Made by a program: the position numbers and the translations under genes. DNA of 64,000 nt, taken from assembly GCF_017406825.1 (NCBI RefSeq), contig NZ_JAFQXT010000003.1:1-64000 (forward strand), read 5' to 3'. The stretch's first letter is position 1. Every line of letters starts with the position of its first letter. This document shows, in pieces, positions 1-10,626 of the stretch. The stretch is from Methanobrevibacter sp. (GTDB lineage: Archaea; Methanobacteriota; Methanobacteria; Methanobacteriales; Methanobacteriaceae). The notes below the pieces were generated by a model that saw only the letters and a program-made list of their open reading frames with translations, ran no database searches and was not told the origin of the DNA.

Positions 1-278
1 ATTAATAATTAATAAAATTAACTATTTATAATACTTAAAATTAGATATAATTAAATTAAAATTAATTAACAAGTAATTAAAATAAATAACGAAAGAATTA
101 GAATAAACAAAGCAAAATACCAATAGAAATACGAAAAAAATCATGTGAGAAAAAAATAAAATTAAAAAATCTCAGAAAATAATCTTAGCTTGACAGCAGT
201 GCATTTTTTCATTAATTATTTATATTTGTATTTATATAATTATTACTATTATATTAATTTAATTATTATAGGGATAAC
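1..278. other. AT-rich upstream region of prf1
   Basis: No convincing gene on either strand. The stretch is extremely AT-rich and contains TATA-like sequence near 225-245 that probably serves prf1. Nothing else recognisable. Confidence 0.5.
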
Positions 279-1523
279 ATGGCTAGCGTATCATCAAAAG
301 AATTATATGAATTTAAAAAGACATTAAAAGAATTATCAAATAAAAGAGGCAGAGGTACAGAGCTTGTTTCCGTTTACATTCCACCAACCAAACAATTGAG
401 TGATGTTGGTAAGCACATGAGAGATGAAATGGGTCAGAGCGCTAACATCAAGAGTAAACAGACAAGGAAAAACGTACAGTCTGCAATCGCAGTAATCTTG
501 GAAAGCATTAAATTATACAGACAACCTCCTGAAACCGGTTTGGTTTTATTTGTGGGTATGATTCCTAAAGGAGGTCCTGGAACCGAAAAAATGGAAAAAT
601 ATGTCATTGAACCACCTGAACCTGTTCAGACCTACTGGTATAAATGTAACAATGAATTTTTCCTGGAGCCTTTGGAATACATGATTGAGGAGCACGACGT
701 TTACGGAGTGGCTGTTATTGACAGAAACGAGGCTACTTATGCTACCTTAAAGGGTAAAAAGGAAAATATTCTAGGTCATTTGACCAGCGGTGTTCCGGGC
801 AAGCACAAAGCAGGGGGTCAATCCCAGAGAAGGTTTGACCGTGTAATCGAAGACCTTGCTCACCAGTTCCTGAAACGTATTGGGGAACATATGAACGAAG
901 CTTTCTTGCCATTAAAAGATGATTTGAAAGGAATAATCATTGGAGGGCCTGGTTTCACTAAAAAGGATTTCTTTGAAGGAGATTACCTTCAATATGAACT
1001 GAAAGATAAAGTGATGTCAATTGTTGACACTTCATATACTGGTGAAGAGGGTATCCGTGAGGTCATAGCAAAATCCGCCGATGATCTTGCAAACCTTGAT
1101 GTGATGCAGGAAAAGAAACTTGTTCAAAGATTCATTCACGAATTGAGGAAGGATAAGGGACTTTATTCCTATGGTGAAGATGAGGTTAGGAATAACCTGA
1201 CCATAGGTGCTGTTGATGTGTTGCTTTTGTCTGAAGATTTGACCAGTATGCGTAAGACATTTGCCTGCCCTAGCTGCGGAACACAAAAGGAATTCACTGT
1301 CAAAACACAGGCCGAAGCGGACAATAAAGAGGAAAGATGCCCTAACTGTAATGAGATTTTAAAAGAGGAATCCTCCATTGACTTGGCTGAGGAATTCGTT
1401 GAAAAAGCTGAAGAAATGAATACTGATGTGGAATTCATTTCCACTGAAACTGAGGAAGGCATGCAGCTATTCCGTGCATTCGGAGGAATCGGTGCGATTC
1501 TCAGGTATTATGTTGAACGCTAA
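279..1523 (+). CDS. prf1: Peptide chain release factor aRF1
   Basis: Archaeal class I release factor, 414 residues, the usual family length. It recognises all three stop codons in the ribosomal A site and triggers hydrolysis of the peptidyl-tRNA. The stop-codon recognition motif NIKS is at residues 56-59 and the catalytic GGQ at 179-181. The C-terminal domain has a zinc-ribbon pattern (CPSCG then CPNC, about residues 329-354). The start follows a GGGATAAC stretch. It is monocistronic here, with several AT-rich TATA candidates around 225-245. Identity is very secure. Confidence 0.97.
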   Translation: MASVSSKELYEFKKTLKELSNKRGRGTELVSVYIPPTKQLSDVGKHMRDEMGQSANIKSKQTRKNVQSAIAVILESIKLYRQPPETGLVLFVGMIPKGGPGTEKMEKYVIEPPEPVQTYWYKCNNEFFLEPLEYMIEEHDVYGVAVIDRNEATYATLKGKKENILGHLTSGVPGKHKAGGQSQRRFDRVIEDLAHQFLKRIGEHMNEAFLPLKDDLKGIIIGGPGFTKKDFFEGDYLQYELKDKVMSIVDTSYTGEEGIREVIAKSADDLANLDVMQEKKLVQRFIHELRKDKGLYSYGEDEVRNNLTIGAVDVLLLSEDLTSMRKTFACPSCGTQKEFTVKTQAEADNKEERCPNCNEILKEESSIDLAEEFVEKAEEMNTDVEFISTETEEGMQLFRAFGGIGAILRYYVER

Positions 1524-3229
<1,706 letters not shown>

Positions 3230-3586
3230 ATTTCCTTGTTTATTTTTTCTTTTTTTAAGCTAATAACATGTTATATTATTATTAGATAATTTTTTATTAA
3301 TATTTAGATTGTTGTCCTATTAGTTTAATATTAATATTTTTGAGTGTTTTAAATAGTTTAATTTTTCTTTTTATATTTTGCTATGTAGGGTAGTAACGGT
3401 TGTTCATCGTGTTTTTTCATATCTGTGATTTTTCACAGTGTCGCACTTCAAAAGTTAATATGTACTATTTTCTACTAATGTAATATTGACTATGTTTTAA
3501 TTCAATTAGTCAGTTAAATCTTTTAAACTATTGAATTTAAACTAATTTTCTTAAAATATAAAAATAAATTAAATTATGGTAATATT
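3230..3586. other. Intergenic region after gdhA
   Basis: T-rich tract at 3231-3256 is the likely gdhA terminator. A small hairpin (CTGTGA-TTTT-TCACAG, 3423-3438) lies in the middle. A TATA-like AAATATAAAAATA at about 3553-3565 probably serves the acetyltransferase gene. No coding sequence recognised. Confidence 0.5.
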
Positions 3587-4184
3587 ATGGATATTGAGTA
3601 TATTAAAGAAAATTATAAATTTGAAACATTAACTGAAAAACATGATTTAAGTAATTTTGAATGCGACTCTGATGATTTAAATGATTTTATTAAAAATGAT
3701 GCATTAAACCAACAACAAGATAAAATAAATATCACAAAACTGATTACTTGTGATGAGGAGATAATTGGATTTGTATCATTGCTAACTGATACTATCCCTT
3801 TAAAGAATATTCGGGATGAAAATATTAGGTTTAAGTTAAAACCTCATTTTAATGAAAATATGGAAAAGGTTCCCCAAAAGAAACCATTGCCTGCAATAAA
3901 AATAGGAAGATTTGCAATCGATAAAAAATATACTAATGGAGGATTAGGTTCACATATTCTCAGAAATGTCATTAACTCCATTAGAAAATTATCTGAAAAT
4001 GATGTAGGTTTAAGATTTATCGTTGTTGAAGGTTATGCCAGTGCATATAATTTTTATGCGGTCCATAATCACTTTTCAAACTTAAAAAAAAGATGATGAA
4101 TTAATCAAAGAGAAGTTGGACAAGATTATCAAACAAAATCCTGAACAAACTTTCTATTTGTATCTTGATCTCAAGAAAAGTTAA
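3587..4184 (+). pseudogene. GNAT acetyltransferase (TacT-like), frameshifted
   Basis: The open frame stops at 4096 after 169 residues, but removing one A from the A8 run at 4084-4091 restores a frame running to a TAA at 4182-4184 with a normal GNAT tail (DDELIKEKLDKII...YLYLDLKKS). The N-terminal pattern FECDSDDLNDFIKNDAL resembles the TacT/AtaT toxin branch of GNAT acetyltransferases, which acetylate aminoacyl-tRNA; the acetyl-CoA region is KIGRFAIDKKYTNGGLGSHIL. The homopolymer position makes either a sequencing indel or slippage-prone decay possible. It converges on a small minus-strand gene, overlapping it by three bases. The toxin role is inference. Confidence 0.6.
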
Positions 4185-4321
4185 AATAGAACTATTCTTT
4201 GGGATTCACATTTTTTTCTAAATTCACGGTCTTCTCTGCTAGGAGGTTCCTTCATTTTTCTTAAAAAATCCCTAGCTTCTTTACCGTATAATGTTGGAGT
4301 TTCACCAATAGGTTTTGCCAT
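4181..4321 (-). CDS. Small conserved protein, possible antitoxin partner
   Basis: A 46-residue frame beginning MAKPIGETPTLYGKEARDF and ending RKKCESQRIVLF. The start at 4321 is six bases from GAGGTGA; another ATG lies at 4327 but directly abuts that site. Charged, with no membrane segment. I recall short archaeal proteins of this look (M-[AS]-x-P-I-G-x-T-P-x-L) but cannot name the family. Its tail-to-tail contact with a TacT-like acetyltransferase suggests a toxin-antitoxin pair; this is inference. It is too short for routine gene calling and could be missed. Confidence 0.6.
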   Translation of the reverse strand: MAKPIGETPTLYGKEARDFLRKMKEPPSREDREFRKKCESQRIVLF

Positions 4322-4461
4322 GTGCATTCACCTCAGTAATATTTTAATAATTAATTGTATTTTATCATTTAAATAGTTTACATTTTTCATAAATTCATCA
4401 AATAATTATTTTTTTTAAGATTATGCAAATATTTATATAATATGGTTTTTTCAAAGCAATT

Positions 4462-4591
4462 TTACATAGTGAAAGCAATTTTTAAGGTTTAATGAGGATT
4501 TTTTAAGGAGCTTTATTTTTTTAAATGTAGGGTGGTATCACCTCTTTCCCGCATAAGGGAAAATATGGATTTGTTTTTTTTTATTTTTTTC
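4462..4591 (+). ncRNA. Candidate small structured RNA
   Basis: A strong TATA box (ATTTATATAA, 4431-4440) predicts a transcript start near 4462. Downstream are two adjacent hairpins, GGTG-GTAT-CACC (4531-4542) and TTTCCC-GCATAA-GGGAAA (4545-4562), followed by a T-rich run at 4571-4590 suitable for archaeal termination. No open frame spans it. No known riboswitch or RNA family was recognised. It may be a small RNA or simply a terminated leader. Confidence 0.35.
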
Positions 4592-4745
4592 ATCGATGTA
4601 GGAGTTAATTCAATTCCTTCGATACTTAATTGGTTATTATTTTTTTCTTGGATAATTCTCAGATTAACCATAATGTAAAAAATATGTTATATTTTTTTGT
4701 TTAATTCAAAACATTTATATATAAAATCGTCAATATTTATTAGTA

Positions 4746-4763
4746 GGAAGGAAGCTTCCTTCC
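4746..4763. promoter_or_regulatory. Double NrpR-like operator at the glnA promoter
   Basis: The perfect 18-bp palindrome GGAAGGAAGCTTCCTTCC contains two overlapping copies of GGAA-N6-TTCC (4746-4759 and 4750-4763), the operator form of the methanogen nitrogen repressor NrpR. It lies about 25-45 bp after the glnA TATA box (4715-4722), i.e. at the expected transcription start, a position suited to repression. Confidence 0.75.
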
Positions 4764-4855
4764 GACTATGTGTTATAAAATTCATTTAGTCAAAATGGTT
4801 TTCCAATTCCATTTTCTTCAAAAATGGATAAAATAAACTCAAAAGATGTGAAAAA

Positions 4856-6193
4856 ATGTCAGAAAAAGATAAAAAATTAGACCAAATCATTAAAACAATC
4901 GAAGCGAACGATATAAAATTTTTAAAACTGGAACTCTCAGATATACATGGATTACCGAAAAGTATGGCAGTACCACTTAAAAAAGCCGATGATGTTGAAG
5001 ATATAGTAAATGACGGATTATTATTCGACGGATCCTCAGTAGCAGGATTAGCTTCAATCAATGACAGTGACTTGCTCGCAAAACCTGACATCAACACCTT
5101 CTCAACAATTCCATGGAGACCTGAAGTGAAAGGTACCAGCAGGTTTATATGTGATATTTTCACCACAGAAGGAAAACCATATGATGGAGATCCAAGAGGA
5201 GTACTAAAAAAATCATTGGAACTGGCTGAAAAAAGAGGATACCAGTTCAATATGGGTCCAGAACCGGAATTCTTCATCATAACGGAAGATGAAAATGGAA
5301 ACTACATACCGGCAGACGAAGCTGAATACTTTGATGTGGAACCATTAGACAAAGGTAACGACATCAGAAGAGAAATCGTATTGGCATTGGAAAAATTAGA
5401 TTTCAATGTTGAAGTAAGCCACCACGAAGTGGCAGCAGGACAACATGAAGTCGACTTTAAATATGCAGACGCTTTAAAAACAGCTGATGCTGTTATAACA
5501 TTCAAAGAAGCAGTTAAAGCTGTTGTTAACAAATTAGGATTTAAAGCAACATTCATGCCGAAACCATTCCTCGGAATCAACGGTAGTGGAATGCACTGTA
5601 ATCAAAGTCTGTTTAAAGACGGCAAAAATATCTTCTATGACTCAGACACTGAAAATCAAATTTCACAGGAAGCATTATACTTCATTGGAGGGTTATTAAA
5701 ACACGCTCCTGCATTATCAGCAATATTGTCTCCAACAGTCAACTCATACAAACGTCTAGTGCCGGGTTATGAAGCACCATGTTATATCGCTTACGGCTTC
5801 AAAAACAGATCAACATTATTAAGAATTCCGGCATCCCGCGGATTAGGTACAAGAATCGAATGCAGATCAGCTGACCCATCCTGTAACCCATACTTGGCAT
5901 TTGCAGTATTGCTTGAAGCAGGTTTGGATGGTATGGACAATAAAATCGATCCTGGCGAACCAACTGAGGAAAACCTCTTCGCATACACTGAAGATGAAAT
6001 TGCCGAAAAAGGAATCAGTAATTTACCAACAAGTTTATGGGAAGCATATCATGCATTAGAAGAGGATGAGGTAGTCAAAAACGCTTTAGGAGAAAAAGTG
6101 TTCAATCAGTTCTACAGCATCAAAAGAGCAGAATGGGATGCTTACAGAATACAAGTATTCGACTATGAAAGAGATGAATACCTTAATGTTTAA
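4856..6193 (+). CDS. glnA: Glutamine synthetase type I
   Basis: ATP-dependent glutamine synthetase, 445 residues, matching the GSI-alpha length. It joins ammonium to glutamate in the cytoplasm and feeds the glutamate synthase operon downstream. Active-site signatures include [16 protein letters not shown] near residue 60, MGPEPEFFI, the ATP-site region [12 protein letters not shown] and [13 protein letters not shown]. The ATG at 4856 has only a weak ribosome site (GATGTGA). An NrpR-like double operator upstream indicates nitrogen control. Identity is secure. Confidence 0.96.
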   Translation: MSEKDKKLDQIIKTIEANDIKFLKLELSDIHGLPKSMAVPLKKADDVEDIVNDGLLFDGSSVAGLASINDSDLLAKPDINTFSTIPWRPEVKGTSRFICDIFTTEGKPYDGDPRGVLKKSLELAEKRGYQFNMGPEPEFFIITEDENGNYIPADEAEYFDVEPLDKGNDIRREIVLALEKLDFNVEVSHHEVAAGQHEVDFKYADALKTADAVITFKEAVKAVVNKLGFKATFMPKPFLGINGSGMHCNQSLFKDGKNIFYDSDTENQISQEALYFIGGLLKHAPALSAILSPTVNSYKRLVPGYEAPCYIAYGFKNRSTLLRIPASRGLGTRIECRSADPSCNPYLAFAVLLEAGLDGMDNKIDPGEPTEENLFAYTEDEIAEKGISNLPTSLWEAYHALEEDEVVKNALGEKVFNQFYSIKRAEWDAYRIQVFDYERDEYLNV

Positions 6194-6434
6194 TCATGAA
6201 TCCATTGGTTGTCAATCAGGTCTGTTCCCTAATTGACTTCCAATTCATTAATTTTTTGGAGGATGATAATTAAAAGAGAAGGTTGAAATTTTCGAATTAT
6301 TATTATTTTTTAGGAATACTGTAATTTAGATATATTTTAGGCATATTGTAGACTAAATTTTTAAAATAAACTCAATTTAAGTTATTAATCCGACTTAATT
6401 GTGTATTCACCGATTATTTTATGGAGGTAGAAAA

Positions 6435-7352
6435 ATGTGTGGAATAGCAGGTGTAATATACAAAGATAAAAAAACTCACGCTGTTGGGGATGCATTAACC
6501 TCAATGCTTGAATCATTACAACACAGAGGTCCGGATTCAGCAGGTTATGCAATCTACGGCAGTTTAAATTTTCCTGATAATTTTTATCAATTAAACATTG
6601 AAGTAAAAAGAAAAAGAGGTACATTAGACAATTTAAAATCATTATTAACTCAAATAACACCAATTTTCGAAGAGGAATTAATCGAGTCTGTAGGGGACTC
6701 AGACGTATACAAATGCAAAATAGCACTGGATGACTTTTCTCTTTTACAGCCATGCATTAGGGAAATAGATGAATTGGAAAACGTAAGGGTCATCAACGGT
6801 TCACATTCCTTTGAAATGATAAAAGACATAGGAAAAGTAAAAGACATCGCCGAACGTTTTGACGTTCAAAGTAGAATGGGGACCCATGGGATAGGACATA
6901 CCCGTTTTGCAACGGAAAGTGGCGTGGACCGCTATCATGCACACCCATATCAAAGTTACATCATACCGGACATCACTGTGGTGCATAATGGACAAATCAC
7001 CAATTACTGGAAAATAAGGGACCCTCTTGAGAGAAAAGGACATACTTTTGAATCATTCAACGATACTGAATGCATTGTTCATTATATGGCGGATAAACTA
7101 AACCAGGGATATAAATTGGAAGAAGCGCTGGACCAGGCAGTAATGGATCTGGACGGACCATTCTCAATATTGGTGGGAACACCTAATGGTATTGGCATTG
7201 CAAAGGACAAACTCGGCCTTAGGCCTGGAGTGATGGTGGAAACTGATGAGATCTTTGCAGTGGCTTCAGAGGAAATGGCATTGCATGACGTAACAGATTC
7301 CGATCAAATAGAACAAATTGCTCCTGGTGAAACAAGGGCTTATACAATTTAA
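6435..7352 (+). CDS. Archaeal glutamate synthase, glutamine amidotransferase subunit
   Basis: Class II (Ntn) glutamine amidotransferase, 305 residues. The start is set at 6435, with GGAGGT at 6423-6428, because processing must expose Cys2 of MCGIAG, the nucleophile that releases ammonia from glutamine. Other family motifs are LQHRGPDSAGYA, GIGHTRFATES, VVHNGQITNYW and NDTECIVHYM. In archaea the single large bacterial GltB chain is split into separate genes, and this is the N-terminal piece. The next gene, 15 bases on, supplies the GXGXG domain. First gene of a four-gene operon. Confidence 0.9.
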   Translation: MCGIAGVIYKDKKTHAVGDALTSMLESLQHRGPDSAGYAIYGSLNFPDNFYQLNIEVKRKRGTLDNLKSLLTQITPIFEEELIESVGDSDVYKCKIALDDFSLLQPCIREIDELENVRVINGSHSFEMIKDIGKVKDIAERFDVQSRMGTHGIGHTRFATESGVDRYHAHPYQSYIIPDITVVHNGQITNYWKIRDPLERKGHTFESFNDTECIVHYMADKLNQGYKLEEALDQAVMDLDGPFSILVGTPNGIGIAKDKLGLRPGVMVETDEIFAVASEEMALHDVTDSDQIEQIAPGETRAYTI

Positions 7353-7367
7353 TGGGGAGTTTTATCT

Positions 7368-8021
7368 ATGAAAGAATATGTTATTGATGCAAAAAATATG
7401 GATGAAAAAGAATTAAACCGCACAATAAAAGAACAGGCAGTATATCATGATAAACTCATCATCAACAATCCGGAATCCAGACACAATATATGTGCAGGTT
7501 TAACTGAAGAGGTTGACATCCAAATCAACGGTTCTGCAGGTTATTTTGTTGGAACAATGGTCAACGGGCCAAAAATACAAATTAATGGAAATGCAGGCTG
7601 GTTTGCCGGTGATAATATGACCAAGGGCGAATTGATCATCGAGGGAACAGCAGGTGACGGTGCAGGACAGGGAATCTATGGCGGAGTTGTAATAGTCAAA
7701 GGAAGTGTAGGTTCAAGAACCGGCGAAATCATGAAAGGAGGAACCGTAATCATCGGAGGAAATAGCGGATACATGACAGGACTGCTCATGATGGGTGGAA
7801 GACTCATAATCCTGGGCGATGTTACCGATGATGTTGGCGAATCCATCATGAGAGGAAGCATATATGTTCTTGGAGATGTGAAAAGCTTAGGAAAAAATGC
7901 CATAATGGAAAAAACAACTCTTGAAGATCAAAATGAATTAAAAGAAATATTAACCAAATACGGTTTTGAACTGACCGATATTGATTATACAAATTTCAAA
8001 AAAATCGTTAATATACAATAG
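7368..8021 (+). CDS. Archaeal glutamate synthase, GXGXG domain subunit
   Basis: A 217-residue beta-helix protein with repeated glycine motifs (GSAGYFVG, GNAGWFAG, GTAGDGAG, GSVGSRTG, GNSGYMTG), matching the C-terminal structural domain of bacterial GltB and the FwdC-type GXGXG family. In glutamate synthase this domain scaffolds the ammonia channel and catalytic domains. Start follows GGGGAG. It lies between the amidotransferase and the F420-type subunit, so a glutamate synthase role is much likelier than formylmethanofuran dehydrogenase. Confidence 0.88.
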   Translation: MKEYVIDAKNMDEKELNRTIKEQAVYHDKLIINNPESRHNICAGLTEEVDIQINGSAGYFVGTMVNGPKIQINGNAGWFAGDNMTKGELIIEGTAGDGAGQGIYGGVVIVKGSVGSRTGEIMKGGTVIIGGNSGYMTGLLMMGGRLIILGDVTDDVGESIMRGSIYVLGDVKSLGKNAIMEKTTLEDQNELKEILTKYGFELTDIDYTNFKKIVNIQ

Positions 8022-8032
8022 GAGCTAGGAAA

Positions 8033-9106
8033 ATGAGTGAACATAAAATAGCAATGGTTGGAACACCATGTGAAATCATGGCAGCATCCAAACTGCAATA
8101 TTATACTGATAGCCCTATTGATGTTAAACTGGGCTTATTCTGTATGGAGAATTTCTCATATAAATACTTTGGAAATCTCTTAAAAGAGTATGATTTGAAA
8201 ATGGATGACATTGAGAAATTTCAAATCGATAAAGGATTCGTATTCCTATTGCTGAAAACTAAAGAAACAGTAAAGATTCCTTTATCAGTTGCTAAAAGGA
8301 TAATTAGAAAAAACTGCAACATATGCGTCGAACTAACCTCCGAAACATCCGATATTTCAATAGGATCAATCGGTTCAGATGAAGGATGGTCAACATTGAT
8401 TGTCAGAACCAAAAAAGGTGAGGAAATAGTTGACGGGGCCTTAAAACAAAATTTCATTGAAGCTAAAGACCTTACAGAATCACAATTCAAATTGCTGAAT
8501 AGGCTTGCGGCAAATAAAACAAACAGAAATCTGGAAACAATCGAAGAAAGGGAATTCTTCGCAAGGCCGGTATTATATCAAAGGGATAAATCCGATGATT
8601 CCATAAATAAGGAAATTTCAGAATCCGATTTCCTGGATTTGAAATCTAACGTTATTGATGTTGGAGCTTGCGTGCTGTGCGGAGCATGCGAATACGTGTG
8701 CCCTGATAATCTGATAGCAATTGATGATACAAAACCAAGAATGAAAGGCAAATGCCCTGAGGATTGCCATGCATGCTTCACAGTTTGTCCAAGAACATTT
8801 ATACCTGAAGACTTGCGAAATGACAATTCCAAGGCTATCGGAGAATATATAAAAATATTGTCCGTCAAATCTGTAAGGCACACCCAAGGTCAGGACGGTT
8901 CAATAGTCACAACATTGCTGGATTATTTGCTGACCAATAATATTGTAACAGAGGCACTTATTGTTGATAAGGAAGATCATCTGGCCTGGAAACCTTACGC
9001 TAAAATAACAAAAGACATTGATGAGGTTGTCAAATCAGGAGGAACAAAATATTCCGTCTGTCCGGTTTTCAAACCGTTAAGAAATCTTGAAGAGGGGGTG
9101 GAATAG
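8033..9106 (+). CDS. FrhB-like F420 oxidoreductase subunit of glutamate synthase, permuted
   Basis: A 357-residue protein of the F420-reducing hydrogenase beta (FrhB/FdhB) family, expected to pass electrons from reduced F420 through FAD and Fe-S clusters to glutamate synthase. The order is unusual. Residues 1-185 match the C-terminal FrhB part (VGTPCEIM, LGLFCMENFSY, CNICVE, SIGSDEGWSTLIVRT). A ferredoxin domain follows (CVLCGACEYVC near 212; CPEDCHACFTVC near 243). The last 75 residues match the FrhB N-terminal part (GQDGSIVTTLLDYL, WKP, GGTKYSVCP). Hence a circularly permuted homologue. The F420 role is inferred from family and operon. Confidence 0.82.
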   Translation: MSEHKIAMVGTPCEIMAASKLQYYTDSPIDVKLGLFCMENFSYKYFGNLLKEYDLKMDDIEKFQIDKGFVFLLLKTKETVKIPLSVAKRIIRKNCNICVELTSETSDISIGSIGSDEGWSTLIVRTKKGEEIVDGALKQNFIEAKDLTESQFKLLNRLAANKTNRNLETIEEREFFARPVLYQRDKSDDSINKEISESDFLDLKSNVIDVGACVLCGACEYVCPDNLIAIDDTKPRMKGKCPEDCHACFTVCPRTFIPEDLRNDNSKAIGEYIKILSVKSVRHTQGQDGSIVTTLLDYLLTNNIVTEALIVDKEDHLAWKPYAKITKDIDEVVKSGGTKYSVCPVFKPLRNLEEGVE

Positions 9107-10588
9107 ATGCCATTCACTGTTGAGAGAAAATCAGAAATATGCAAACAGAACAATGACCGGCCTGGCTGCTGCTGGTATTTATGCGATAATCCCAACAGAT
9201 CAGCCTGTAAAAACTGTTACAGCTGTTATTCAAATTGCCCTCATGGCGTTTATGATGTAATCAATGATGAACCATATCCTATTTATCAGGAAAACTGTGT
9301 TGGATGCAAAATATGTGAAGAGATGTGCCCTACACACGCGATATACGTTAGGCCTCTTGCTGATGAAGGAAGGGGAATATGGTCAAATTCAACAATGGTG
9401 GAAATAAAACGCAAAACCAAAACAGGCTCATATAAAGTGCGAGGTTGCGGATTAACCAGAAGAATTCCGACATTCGACGATTTAAGCCTATTGCCGGCAC
9501 AGGTTTCCAGACCTCCAATCGATTCATACAGGGAACCGTGCAAAACTTCAGTAGTGCTTGGAGACAGATTCGCGGAAAATCCGATCGAGATAGATACTCC
9601 TATCATGATTGGGGCAATGTCTTTCGGTGCGGTAAGCAAAGAGGCAAAAATCGCATTGGCTATTGGAAGCAGTAAAGCGGGCACAATAGCAAACACAGGT
9701 GAAGGTGGAATGCTTCCGGAAGAGAGATATTATGCCGATAAGCTGATTGCCCAGTATGCTTCAGGCCGTTTTGGAGTTTCAGCAAGCTATCTCAACAATG
9801 CTGAGGCGGTTGAAATAAAAATAGGCCAAGGCGCTAAATCAGGTATGGGAGGACATCTGCTTTCCCATAAGGTCACTGCCGAAGTGGCAAGGGTCCGCAA
9901 TATTCCTGAAGGGACCTCAGCATTAAGCCCTGCCAGACATATGGATATTGTCGGTCCTGAGGACTTGGGTATGAAAATCGATCAGTTAAGGGAAATAACT
10001 GATTGGAAAGTGCCTATTATCGTTAAATTCGCATCAGGTAGAGTTGAACAGGATGTAAAAATTGCAGCAAAAGCCGGCGCCGATATAATCGTTGTTGACG
10101 GTATGCAGGGAGGAACAGGGGCAGGTCCTGAAGTTGTAACAGAACATGCAGGAATCCCTACAATCGAGGCAATTGTCAAAGCTGATGATGCACTCAAGGA
10201 CATAAACTTAAGAAGTGAAGTGAGTCTTGTGGCCGCAGGAGGAATTCGTTCAGGCGCTGATGTGGCAAAAGCAATAGCATTGGGTGCGGATGCAGTATAT
10301 ATCGCTACTTCTGCACTGATATCCATTGGATGTAAAGTCTGCCAGACCTGTTCTGAAGGCACATGTCCGAAAGGAATCGCAACACAGGAAAGAGTGCTTA
10401 GAAGAAGACTTGACCCTATAAGAAAAGGCCAGCAAGTTGCTAACTACATTGAGGCAATGACTCAGGAAGTGATGGCTTTAACTCAGCAGGCAGGTAATAC
10501 GGATGTGGAAAAACTTGAACGTCAGGATTTAGTTGCATTGACTATGGAGGCTTCACAATTAACTGGAGTGCCAATGGTGAGAGATTAA
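9107..10588 (+). CDS. Archaeal glutamate synthase, FMN-binding synthase subunit
   Basis: The 493-residue catalytic subunit that aminates 2-oxoglutarate to glutamate on FMN. Residues 1-85 are cysteine-rich with two ferredoxin-like motifs (CKNCYSCYSNCP and CVGCKICEEMCP). The rest is the FMN-binding barrel of glutamate synthase (IMIGAMSFGAVS, NTGEGGMLPEER, GQGAKSGMGGHLL, VVDGMQGGTGAGP, AAGGIRSGADVAKA) with the cysteine cluster CKVCQTCSEGTCPKG near residue 407. Its ATG immediately follows the stop of the preceding gene. It lacks the amidotransferase and GXGXG domains, which the upstream genes provide. Confidence 0.93.
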   Translation: MPFTVERKSEICKQNNDRPGCCWYLCDNPNRSACKNCYSCYSNCPHGVYDVINDEPYPIYQENCVGCKICEEMCPTHAIYVRPLADEGRGIWSNSTMVEIKRKTKTGSYKVRGCGLTRRIPTFDDLSLLPAQVSRPPIDSYREPCKTSVVLGDRFAENPIEIDTPIMIGAMSFGAVSKEAKIALAIGSSKAGTIANTGEGGMLPEERYYADKLIAQYASGRFGVSASYLNNAEAVEIKIGQGAKSGMGGHLLSHKVTAEVARVRNIPEGTSALSPARHMDIVGPEDLGMKIDQLREITDWKVPIIVKFASGRVEQDVKIAAKAGADIIVVDGMQGGTGAGPEVVTEHAGIPTIEAIVKADDALKDINLRSEVSLVAAGGIRSGADVAKAIALGADAVYIATSALISIGCKVCQTCSEGTCPKGIATQERVLRRRLDPIRKGQQVANYIEAMTQEVMALTQQAGNTDVEKLERQDLVALTMEASQLTGVPMVRD

Positions 10589-10626
10589 TGTTATGGTGAT
10601 TATTTTAAGGATTAGGAGTTGTTATT

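Larger units (their letters stand above)
4322..4855. other. Regulatory region upstream of glnA
   Basis: More than 500 bp without a protein gene. It holds a TATA box (4431-4440), a candidate structured RNA with T-run terminator (4462-4591), a second weaker dyad (ATCGA...TCGAT, about 4593-4622), the glnA TATA box (4715-4722) and an NrpR-like operator (4746-4763). Confidence 0.6.

Noticed and set aside
7368-8021. GXGXG protein as formylmethanofuran dehydrogenase subunit FwdC
   Set aside because: Placed between glutamate synthase amidotransferase and synthase subunits with tight spacing; no other fwd genes nearby.
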